Source: Polyangiaceae bacterium (GTDB lineage: Bacteria > Myxococcota_A > Polyangia > Polyangiales > Polyangiaceae). Taken from it: a stretch of 36,958 nucleotides of DNA. Under the pieces are notes generated by a model. The model had not been told where the DNA came from and did not search any database. It was given only the letters and a program-made list of their open reading frames with translations. The DNA lies in the NCBI GenBank assembly GCA_025937785.1, contig JAICQQ010000066.1, positions 1 to 36,958 of the forward strand, written 5' to 3'. Position numbers and translations under genes: made by a program. This document shows positions 18,343-24,504 of this stretch, one piece after another (position 1 is the first letter of the stretch; each line of letters begins with the position of its first letter).

Positions 18343-19470
18343 TCACGCTCGGCGGCCTCTGACCCGCCGTGCCGCCCGCAGTGTTCCTAGCAGGGCGATC
18401 AGCGTCCAGGCGAGGGGGCGTGGGCCGGGTCCAGGTGCCATCGCGCAGGCGGCAGCCTGGTTGACGTCACCCCCTTCGGCGGGGGCGGGTTCGGCATAGA
18501 CCGTTTCGACTGCGGCTACGTCATCCTCGGTCAGGTCGCGCTGCTTCGTGTCACAGCGAGCCGTCTTGTAGTACATCGTCGCTTCACGGTTCTCTTCGTC
18601 CTCACCCAGTCCGAAGAAGTGCCCCGCTTCATGCGCCAGGACCGACTGCAGGTCGTAGGATTGTCGGCAATCCCCCGCGCCCACACGGGTTTGTCCGTCG
18701 TCGACATCGGAGTCCCGGTCGTGATCGGGCCCGTCGTGATCGCGCCCGCCGTGATCGGGCCCGTCGTGATCGGGCCCGTCGTGGTCCGCCCAGTCGTCAC
18801 GGTCGTGGTCGTGGTCGTCCGCTGGGTGCTCAGCAGGCGCGTCCACCGCCGGGCCTCGCTCTGCGATCACTTGGAATGGTTTCCTGGAGTTGATGATGGT
18901 GTCGACCTCGGTGATCGTTCCATCCGCCAGCAAGTAGGCGACGGTCACCCCCAACGATTGTGTGTGTCCGGCAATTTCGATGGGCGCGTAAGTGACCAGG
19001 TTGACTCCGTCGCGCTCCGCGCGTCTCGGCGTGCTCGCCAAGTCGATCGTCAACGCCGGCAGGTGCGCCCGTTCGCTACTCCAGGTGGCGTAGGCCAGCG
19101 CGACGACGTCGCGGGCGCCGGACCCGAGTTGTTCGAATGAAGGATCGACGGTCAGCTCGGTGGCCTGCTTGCGCCACCGCACGAACTCACCGGCGTCACT
19201 CAGTTTTAGGCGCGCACTTCCGCTGACGGTCGCGGGCGTCGGACTCTCGGGGAGTTTCAAGATGCCGACAGCTAGCGCGGAACCGGCGAGCAGAGCGCCG
19301 AGCGCCAGGGCGCGGGCCAGCCGCTGCCTGTCCGCCGATTTCTTCTGTGGCGGTTTGTCACGGGGATCCTCGCCTTGGGGTTTCAGCGACCGCACGGCGG
19401 CCGCGAGGCTCCGTGGCCAGGAGAACCGCCGTTGCGGCGGCATGGATTCTTGAGGCGCTGATTCCCCCAT
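18343..19470 (-). CDS. Membrane-anchored matrixin-like zinc metalloprotease with MYXO-CTERM-like tail
   Basis: A 375-residue exported protein. One membrane helix near the N-terminus (about 51-71) precedes a domain of metzincin type (about 88-325). The zinc motif is HEAGHFFGLGE (H280, E281, H284), with Glu290 where matrixins have the third histidine, and ATMYY (M299) as the probable Met-turn. Between substrate-binding strands and zinc helix sits an Asp/His-rich run (about 215-256, units of DHDGP) encoded by a 15-base repeat. Cys268 and Cys306 may form a disulfide. The C-terminus (about 343-375) is Cys-containing, then Pro/Gly-rich, then a hydrophobic stretch and RRVRGRR, resembling MYXO-CTERM sorting tails. 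The peptidase role is likely but the unusual third ligand leaves activity open. The start at 19470 is 51 bases from a divergent gene. Confidence 0.8.
   Translation of the reverse strand: MGESAPQESMPPQRRFSWPRSLAAAVRSLKPQGEDPRDKPPQKKSADRQRLARALALGALLAGSALAVGILKLPESPTPATVSGSARLKLSDAGEFVRWRKQATELTVDPSFEQLGSGARDVVALAYATWSSERAHLPALTIDLASTPRRAERDGVNLVTYAPIEIAGHTQSLGVTVAYLLADGTITEVDTIINSRKPFQVIAERGPAVDAPAEHPADDHDHDRDDWADHDGPDHDGPDHGGRDHDGPDHDRDSDVDDGQTRVGAGDCRQSYDLQSVLAHEAGHFFGLGEDEENREATMYYKTARCDTKQRDLTEDDVAAVETVYAEPAPAEGGDVNQAAACAMAPGPGPRPLAWTLIALLGTLRAARRVRGRRA
18721..18795 (-). repeat. 15-bp in-frame coding repeat (Asp/His-rich)
   Basis: Five consecutive 15-base units on the plus strand (18721, 18736, 18751, 18766, 18781), consensus GTGATCGGGCCCGTC, with one to four changes in the second and fifth. 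On the coding strand they give DGPDH-type pentapeptides within the metalloprotease. The period preserves the frame, so copy number can vary without breaking the gene. Asp and His richness suggests metal binding, which is inference. Confidence 0.9.
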
Positions 19471-19521
19471 GTCGATGCTTTAAACGGACGTTCGAACGAA
19501 AACTCTAGTGAAACGCGCGCG

Positions 19522-20643
19522 ATGATCTTGCAACAGTCCTGCTTCGGCGCGATCGCGCGCCCAGCCATCATGATTTCCGCGGGTCAGCCGTACCAAATGT
19601 ACGTGGCGCCAAAAAGTGACAGAGTCGCACAGCCCGTTGGCGGTGACGTCCTCGACAGCGAGGCTCTCGACGTGCGCGAGCGTCAGCTGGGGTTCGTTCC
19701 GACCCAACCGGACTTGATGTTGTCGTTTACGGACTTCTTCACCACATCCGTGCCGGTCGTCACGGCTGCTGCGCTGGCGTCCGGAGAAGCCTCTGACGGC
19801 AAGGCTGCCCCGGCGCACGAGCCCGACCTCGGTGTCAGTTCCCCGGGTCAGCTTTCGCGGCCGATGCTGATGCGTCTCGACGGCACCGAACTGGGAGAGC
19901 TTTTCTCACTCGAGCAGAGTGACGTCGTCATCGGGCGAGGCCCTAAATGCGGGATCAGGGTGTACGACGACAGCGTCAGCGACGTCCACGCCTCGATCTC
20001 ACGGAGCGATGGTGTCTGGCACGTCAGGGACCTCGGCTCATCCAACGGCACCCTCTTGAACGGCCGGCGCGTGAACGAGTCGCAGCAACTACGGGATGGT
20101 GCGCTCATCCGCCTCGCCCCCGGAGTCTCCTTCGTATTTCAGCGCATCAATGCGCGGCACGAAGCGGCCCTTCGACACCTGTTCGAGGGTAGCTGCCGAG
20201 ACAGTCTGACGGGCGTTCACAACCGGCGTTACGTCGATGAGAGGTTGTGTGAGGAGGTAGCGTTTGCGGTGCGACATCGGCACCCGCTCTCGCTGGTCGT
20301 GATGGGGGTCGACGGTTTCCGCCAGAAGCTTCGCAACGGCACGGGCGACGTCGTGTTGCAGCAGCTGGTCGACCGCGTGCGCCCCGTGCTGCGCGTCGAG
20401 GACGTTTTCGGTCGCTACGGCCGCAGCGAGTTCGCTCTGGTGCTGCGTTCGACCGAAGCCTTCACCGCGGGAGCCATCGCCGAAAGGCTCCGGCAAGCGG
20501 TCCAAGAGGTGGGTACGGTGAGCGCCGGCTGCGCGTTCCTGGCTGAATGTGCAGACCCCGTCGCCGCAAGCCTCACGTCCCTCGCCAAGCAACGCCAGAA
20601 GGAGGCCGCGGCGAAGGGCGGCAATCGCGTCGTGATCGGATGA
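19522..20643 (+). CDS. FHA domain protein with degenerate GGDEF domain
   Basis: A 373-residue soluble protein. Residues 1-110 are unrecognised. An FHA domain (about 114-208) has VIGRGPKCGIRV, SDVHASISR and LGSSNGTLLNGRRV, the phosphothreonine-binding signature. The C-terminal domain (about 222-371) is a GGDEF fold (RDSLTGVHNRRYVDERL at its start) whose active site reads GRSEF at 300-304 and whose metal site reads VMGVDGF, so cyclase activity is probably lost; it could bind GTP or c-di-GMP or only dimerise. Such a protein could read the output of the Ser/Thr kinase encoded next (20731) or of the WD40 kinase. The start is uncertain: ATG at 19522 has no ribosome binding site and in-frame ATGs occur at 19576 and 19597. 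Confidence 0.88.
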   Translation: MILQQSCFGAIARPAIMISAGQPYQMYVAPKSDRVAQPVGGDVLDSEALDVRERQLGFVPTQPDLMLSFTDFFTTSVPVVTAAALASGEASDGKAAPAHEPDLGVSSPGQLSRPMLMRLDGTELGELFSLEQSDVVIGRGPKCGIRVYDDSVSDVHASISRSDGVWHVRDLGSSNGTLLNGRRVNESQQLRDGALIRLAPGVSFVFQRINARHEAALRHLFEGSCRDSLTGVHNRRYVDERLCEEVAFAVRHRHPLSLVVMGVDGFRQKLRNGTGDVVLQQLVDRVRPVLRVEDVFGRYGRSEFALVLRSTEAFTAGAIAERLRQAVQEVGTVSAGCAFLAECADPVAASLTSLAKQRQKEAAAKGGNRVVIG

Positions 20644-20730
20644 CGCGGGTCGCGCGAGGAGTCGATAACTTGCTCGACCGCGCGCTTCTATCAGCCTAGC
20701 ATCACCAAAGGTCAAGAGAAGGGGTAGTTC

Positions 20731-21963
20731 ATGGTCGACACTGCGTCGCAGAACAAGGAAACCGAGGCACGAACGGTCATCGATTCGCGCTATCAGATAG
20801 TTCGAGAGATCGCGCGGGGAGGCATCGGTACGGTCTTCGAAGCCAAACACCTGTTCACGAGCAAGGTGGTTGCGCTCAAGCTCCTCAATCCGAATCAGCA
20901 GCAGTCAGCCGAAGCCCAGGCACGCTTGCTGCGCGAGGCGCAAGCCTTGTCCAAGATCAAGCACCCGCACATCGTCGATGTCCTCGATGCCGGAATGACG
21001 CGAACGGGGCAGGTCTACTTGGTGACCGAGCTCGTCGAAGGGCGCGCCCTGGACGGGGTGTTGGCTGCCCGCGGTAGATTGGAGCCGAAGAAGGCGCTCG
21101 AGCTCGCGCTGCAGCTGGCGTCGGCGCTGAGTGCAGTGCACGAGCACGGCATCATTCACCGCGACATCAAGCCGCACAACGTTTTGCTTCGGGGAACATC
21201 CGACGGCGCCAGCATTTACGTGAAGTTGGTGGACTTCGGCGCGGCGATGGTCGAAGCCGTCGACGTGAAGCTCACCAAAGCCGGCGAGATATTGGGTACG
21301 CCCGAATACATGGCGCCGGAGCAGCTTTTGGGCGAGACCGGCGGGACGAGCAGCGACATCTACGGGCTCGGCGTGACGCTGTACGAGTGCATCACGGGCG
21401 CTGTCCCCTACAGCGGGACCTTTGGGCAAGTGCTGCTGGCTGTCAGCAACGGGCCGTACCCAACGATGCGCAAACACTTGCCTGACGTATCGCCCGAGCT
21501 GGATGCGCTGGTAGCGCGTGCCATTGCGACCAAGGTAGCCGACCGGTTTCCCTCGATGGCTGCCCTGTCGGAAGCGATGACGACACAACTCAAGGCCCTC
21601 GCCGTCGCAAAGCCGCCACCCCGCCCAGAGACGCGGCGGGCGTACTCGCGAGCGGCCTACGTGACGCCGGTCCGCTTGTTGCTGGAGGGTGACACGCACT
21701 GCGACGGGCGCACGGAAGACATCTCCGAAGGTGGCGTCCTGGTCTTTGCCGAACGCGATCTGGCCACGGGGCAGCGCGTACGCCTGCGCTTCGCCGCGCC
21801 CATGAGTGGCGTCATCGTCGAGGTAACGGCCACCGCCAAGTGGGCACGCGAGCAGCGCGGGCGCCGCGTTACCGGTCTGGAGTTCGTGAATGCGCCGGTT
21901 GACGTGATCGCGTCGATCAAGCAGTACATCAGCTTGATCGCCCCGCCGGCGTCGGAGGCTTAG
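20731..21963 (+). CDS. Ser/Thr protein kinase with C-terminal PilZ domain
   Basis: A 410-residue soluble kinase. The kinase domain (about 21-288) has IARGGIGTVF, K50 (VALKLL), HRDIKPHN (H143-R-D145), DFG (168-170), GTPEYMAPE and SSDIYGLG, so it should be active. After a proline-rich linker (about 293-301) comes a PilZ domain (about 302-402) with both c-di-GMP motifs: R303-xxx-R307 and D330-I-S332-E-G-G335. PilZ domains with these residues usually bind c-di-GMP, so kinase activity may respond to that messenger, or the kinase may be directed by it; this is inference. No membrane helix is seen, unlike many bacterial kinases of this type. AGAAGGGG lies about eight bases before the ATG. It follows the FHA-GGDEF gene by 87 bases in the same direction, and cyclases and a phosphodiesterase lie within 10 kb. 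Confidence 0.95.
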   Translation: MVDTASQNKETEARTVIDSRYQIVREIARGGIGTVFEAKHLFTSKVVALKLLNPNQQQSAEAQARLLREAQALSKIKHPHIVDVLDAGMTRTGQVYLVTELVEGRALDGVLAARGRLEPKKALELALQLASALSAVHEHGIIHRDIKPHNVLLRGTSDGASIYVKLVDFGAAMVEAVDVKLTKAGEILGTPEYMAPEQLLGETGGTSSDIYGLGVTLYECITGAVPYSGTFGQVLLAVSNGPYPTMRKHLPDVSPELDALVARAIATKVADRFPSMAALSEAMTTQLKALAVAKPPPRPETRRAYSRAAYVTPVRLLLEGDTHCDGRTEDISEGGVLVFAERDLATGQRVRLRFAAPMSGVIVEVTATAKWAREQRGRRVTGLEFVNAPVDVIASIKQYISLIAPPASEA

Positions 21964-22122
21964 AGGACAGACGAACCACGCAGCCCGGTCCTCAGCGCCC
22001 CGACACTCACGCGCCACGCGGCCATCCGCAGTGACCCACGCTAGCCGCGTGGCCCGCCCTCATCGCTCGTGACTTCGGGCACCAGAGCCTCATGCAGCCT
22101 GCTTTCGCCCGATTTTCGCGAA

Positions 22123-22136
22123 CAGATAATTATCTG
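22123..22136. promoter_or_regulatory. AT-rich palindrome, candidate ArsR operator
   Basis: CAGATAATTATCTG is a perfect 14-base palindrome, AT-rich in GC-rich DNA, 63 bases before the first gene of an operon encoding an ArsR-type repressor. ArsR proteins bind AT-rich dyads near the promoters of their own operons, so autoregulation is likely. No clear -35/-10 pair was identified around it. Confidence 0.5.
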
Positions 22137-22199
22137 ATTGCGCAACTATTCAGCATTCGGGTAAGTAGTTGGCCTCGCATTCACAGTGGAGGTACTCGA

Positions 22200-22652
22200 A
22201 TGAAACCGACACCCAAAGGCTGGCCGCGGATGTGCGCATCCGTCTATTACGAGGACGCCCGACCGGCGATCGATTGGTTGTGCGCTGCATTCGGCTTCGA
22301 GGTGCGGCTCAAGGTCGAGGGGGAAGGCGGTCGCATCGAGCACTCGGAGCTGGTGTTTGGTGAAGCGGTAGTCATGGTGGGTCAGGTCGGTCGCGGCAAG
22401 CCCTGGAAGGACAACTTCGTTTCGCCGCGGCAAGTGTCGGGCAACAACACCCAGTCGCTCTGCATCTTCGTCGACGACGCGGATCAGCACTGCGAGCGTG
22501 CGCGCCAGTCCGGCGCCGTGATCGGCATGGAGCCGGAAACGCACGACTATGGGGACGACTACTGGGTCGATCGCACGTATCAGGCGATGGACCCCGAGGG
22601 ACACCGCTGGTGGTTCCTCCAGCGTCTGCGTGACCCGGCGGACCGTGGCTGA
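22200..22652 (+). CDS. VOC (glyoxalase/bleomycin resistance) family protein
   Basis: A 150-residue single-domain VOC protein. The sequence CASVYYEDARPAIDWLCAAFGFEVRLKV, a central acidic/His strand (IEHSELVFGEAVVMVG) and the ending MDPEGHRWWFLQRL are typical of the PhnB-like subgroup. These proteins form beta-alpha-beta-beta-beta dimers and act as metal-dependent enzymes or binding proteins; the substrate cannot be told. The start at 22200 has GGAGG seven bases upstream; an in-frame ATG at 22092 lies upstream of the palindrome and was rejected. The gene overlaps the ArsR-type gene by eight bases, and the third gene is a START-fold protein, an arrangement often found in bacteria. Confidence 0.9.
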   Translation: MKPTPKGWPRMCASVYYEDARPAIDWLCAAFGFEVRLKVEGEGGRIEHSELVFGEAVVMVGQVGRGKPWKDNFVSPRQVSGNNTQSLCIFVDDADQHCERARQSGAVIGMEPETHDYGDDYWVDRTYQAMDPEGHRWWFLQRLRDPADRG

Positions 22653-22980
22653 TCTCGACGCTACTCTCTCGGCGCTGGCGGACCCGACTCGTCGTGGCGT
22701 CGTCGAGGTTTTGAAGGCCGGCCCCCAGCGCGCCAGCAAGCTCGCCGAGCTGCTCGAGCAGACCCCACCGGCCATGAGCCGACATCTGCGCGTGCTGCGG
22801 CAGGCGGGTCTGGTTTACGAAGAGTCGCCGCCCGAAGACGCACGCATCCGCCTGTATCGACTCAATCGCGCTCCCTTCAGCGAGCTCTCCGAGTGGGTGA
22901 GCGAGGTCGAGGCGTTCTGGGGCGACCAGCTCGATTCGTTCAAGCGCCACGTCGAGCGGCGCGCCAGGCGCCGCCGGTGA
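22645..22980 (+). CDS. ArsR-family transcriptional regulator
   Basis: A 111-residue winged-helix repressor. It opens LDATLSALADPTRRGVVEVLKAG, followed by the recognition region ASKLAELLEQTPPAMSRHLRVLRQAGLV and the wing (RLYRLN). There is no CxC metal site, so it belongs to the non-metal group often linked with START/AHSA1 proteins. The GTG at 22645 overlaps the VOC stop; another in-frame GTG at 22630 would add five residues. It probably represses its own operon through the palindrome at 22123-22136. Confidence 0.92.
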   Translation: MADLDATLSALADPTRRGVVEVLKAGPQRASKLAELLEQTPPAMSRHLRVLRQAGLVYEESPPEDARIRLYRLNRAPFSELSEWVSEVEAFWGDQLDSFKRHVERRARRRR

Positions 22981-23489
22981 CCAGACCAGCCACCACGGCC
23001 CCGCTCCCCGGTGACCAAGCGCGGGTCAGCGTTTTGGTCGAAGTCCCACCGGCCGAAGCCTTTCGCGCTTTCGTCGAGGATATCGACCTGTGGTGGAGGC
23101 ACGGCCTCAAGTACCGGGTGGCGGGCAAGCGACGTGGCATCGTCCACCTCGAAGCCAAGGTCGACGGTCGCTTGTTCGAGTCGTTCCAGACGGCACGGGG
23201 GGCCGTCAAGATCGTGCAGACCGGGCGCGTACTGCGTTACGAGCCGCCCAGTCTACTGACCTTCGAGTGGCGCAACGTGAACTTCGCAGCGCACGAGGCC
23301 ACCCACGTCGAAGTCCGCTTCGATCCGAGCCCGAGCGGCACCGTCGTAGCACTCACCCACAGCGGCTGGAGCGCGATTCGCCCCGACCACCCGGCTCGAC
23401 ATGGTCAGGCCACGGAGGCCTTCGTGCGTTCGCTCGGTCTGTGGTGGGGAGAGCTGTTGACGTCATTGCGCCTCCATTGCCTGCCGTAG
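22977..23489 (+). CDS. SRPBCC/AHSA1 (START-fold) domain protein
   Basis: A 170-residue protein with a helix-grip fold of the AHSA1-like group: VSVLVEVPPAEAFRAFVEDID near the start, then WWRHGLKYR, GRLFESF, PPSLLTFEWR and a C-terminal helix (FVRSLGLWWGELLTSLRLH). Such domains enclose hydrophobic ligands; ligand and function are unknown. The GTG at 22977 overlaps the ArsR stop as GTGA, so all three genes of the operon are translationally coupled. Confidence 0.85.
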   Translation: MTRPATTAPLPGDQARVSVLVEVPPAEAFRAFVEDIDLWWRHGLKYRVAGKRRGIVHLEAKVDGRLFESFQTARGAVKIVQTGRVLRYEPPSLLTFEWRNVNFAAHEATHVEVRFDPSPSGTVVALTHSGWSAIRPDHPARHGQATEAFVRSLGLWWGELLTSLRLHCLP

Positions 23490-23748
23490 CCGCGCCCGGA
23501 AAGCCGCGCCAATGCGTGGCACGGAGAAACCACTGACCCGTGGCCGCGCAGCATCGACGCGACGCGGCTGTCAGCCGCGCCCGCCGGGCCGAACCGCGGG
23601 CACCGCGGCAAGTCCGGTAAGTCCTGCGTGTTCTGGCCCGTGCTGCGATCTGGCAGGCGCTTTGCTATGAGCGAAGGCGTGGCGAGACGAGCTCGCCACC
23701 TCCTGTGTGTTTGCTCTTCGTTGTGTCGGTGCTGAACAGCACCTCTCC

Positions 23749-23810
23749 TGCCGCCCTTGGGCCTTCGGCGTCAACCTCCCCCTCCTTCTTGCGGAGGTCC
23801 AAGGGCGGCG
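23749..23810. repeat. Long stem-loop (about 17 bp)
   Basis: The arms 23751-23767 and 23792-23808 pair over 17 positions: ten perfect pairs (CCGCCCTTGG with CCAAGGGCGG), then seven more including two G-U wobbles. A G-C pair at 23750/23809 extends the base. The loop is about 24 bases and pyrimidine-rich on the plus strand. No T-run follows, so it is not an intrinsic terminator. Confidence 0.75.
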
Positions 23811-23834
23811 TCTTTCGTTCCGAGAATTGCACCG

Positions 23835-23889
23835 GCCACCCCCGACTCCTGGCCTTCCCGTACACCACTTCACCGGGAGCGGGGGTGGC
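23835..23889. repeat. Second long stem-loop (10 + 5 bp)
   Basis: GCCACCCCCG at 23835-23844 pairs perfectly with CGGGGGTGGC at 23880-23889. After a bulged A the stem continues for about five pairs (CTCCT with GGGAG, one wobble). It lies 24 bases after the previous stem-loop, so the two may form one folded element. Confidence 0.7.
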
Positions 23890-23960
23890 GCGGGCTTCCG
23901 CGGCCACGGCCGGCTTCACTAACGCCGCCCTGTTTCAACATATCTAACTACGGAGTTCCT

Positions 23961-23994
23961 GTTACTTGCATGATGAAAGTAACTCGTCTAAGCT
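23961..23994 (+). promoter_or_regulatory. HxlR promoter with overlapping operator
   Basis: GTTACTT (23961-23967) and AAGTAAC (23977-23983) form a perfect inverted repeat with a nine-base spacer. It overlaps a promoter-like TTGCAT (23966-23971) and lies in the 17-base spacer before TAAGCT (23989-23994). The start point would fall near 24001, the A of the ATG, so the mRNA may be leaderless, which fits the absence of a ribosome binding site. Binding of the HxlR protein here would block its own promoter. Confidence 0.5.
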
Positions 23995-24000
23995 GCGCTG

Positions 24001-24504
24001 ATGGATCGCAAGAGTTTTGCTCGCGTCGAGTGCCCCATCGCGCGCGCCACGGACGAGGTCGGCGACGCGTGGTCGCTCTTGATTCTGCGTTCGGCGTTCC
24101 TGGGGGTGCGGAGCTTTCATGCGTTCGAAGAACGTCTGGCCGCCCCTGCCAGCACCCTCACGCGTAAGCTGCGCCAGTTGTGCGATCGAGGGCTGCTACT
24201 AAAGGTGCAGTACCATGCACGCCCGCCTCGCGACGAATACGTGCTCAGTGAGAAGGGTCGCGATCTGTTGCCGGTGTTGCTCGCCCTAGCTGCGTGGGGC
24301 AATCGCTGGCTCGCGCCGAGCGGTGCGCCGCTGGTGATCGTGGATGCTGCGACGGGCGACGCGGTGGATCCGGTGATGTGCGACGCTCGCACCAAACGTC
24401 CACTCGTGCTTGGTGAGATTGCGATTGCAGCGGGCCCCGGAGCCTCTGGCGAGCTCCGGGGTGCGCTGCCGCGGCCCGTGGTGTTCGGCGCGGAGGCGAG
24501 ATGA
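24001..24504 (+). CDS. HxlR-family transcriptional regulator
   Basis: A 167-residue winged-helix regulator. The HxlR pattern is clear: C11-P-I (VECPIARATDEVGDAWSLLIL), FHAFEERLAAPASTLTRKLRQLCDRGLL for the recognition helix, and YVLSEKGRDLLPVLLALAAWG for the wing and dimer helix. C11 is the conserved cysteine that senses oxidants or electrophiles in some members. About 55 residues after the domain are of unknown role. Its stop overlaps the start of a beta-ketoacyl synthase gene (ATGA), so both are made together; the family usually controls a neighbouring gene. Confidence 0.93.
   Translation: MDRKSFARVECPIARATDEVGDAWSLLILRSAFLGVRSFHAFEERLAAPASTLTRKLRQLCDRGLLLKVQYHARPPRDEYVLSEKGRDLLPVLLALAAWGNRWLAPSGAPLVIVDAATGDAVDPVMCDARTKRPLVLGEIAIAAGPGASGELRGALPRPVVFGAEAR

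Larger units (their letters stand above)
23490..24000. other. Gene-free interval dense in inverted repeats
   Basis: About 510 bases without a convincing gene. Perfect or near-perfect inverted repeats occur at 23563-23579 (CGCGGCTG-T-CAGCCGCG), 23679-23699 (GTGGCGAG, 5-base loop, CTCGCCAC), 23728-23743 (GGTGCTG-AA-CAGCACC), 23749-23810 and 23835-23889, before the HxlR operator. A frame open on the minus strand (23665-23919, 84 codons) crosses all but the first, has no ribosome binding site and no family I recognise. The stretch may be a structured RNA or a dispersed intergenic element. Confidence 0.6.

Noticed and set aside
22092..22199. Upstream ATG extending the first VOC protein
   Set aside because: The extension would run through the AT-rich palindrome and has no family resemblance; GGAGG precedes the ATG at 22200.
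23665..23919. An 84-codon minus-strand frame over the inverted repeats
   Set aside because: There is no ribosome binding site and no family resemblance, and strong stem-loops dominate the same bases; kept only as part of the structured interval.
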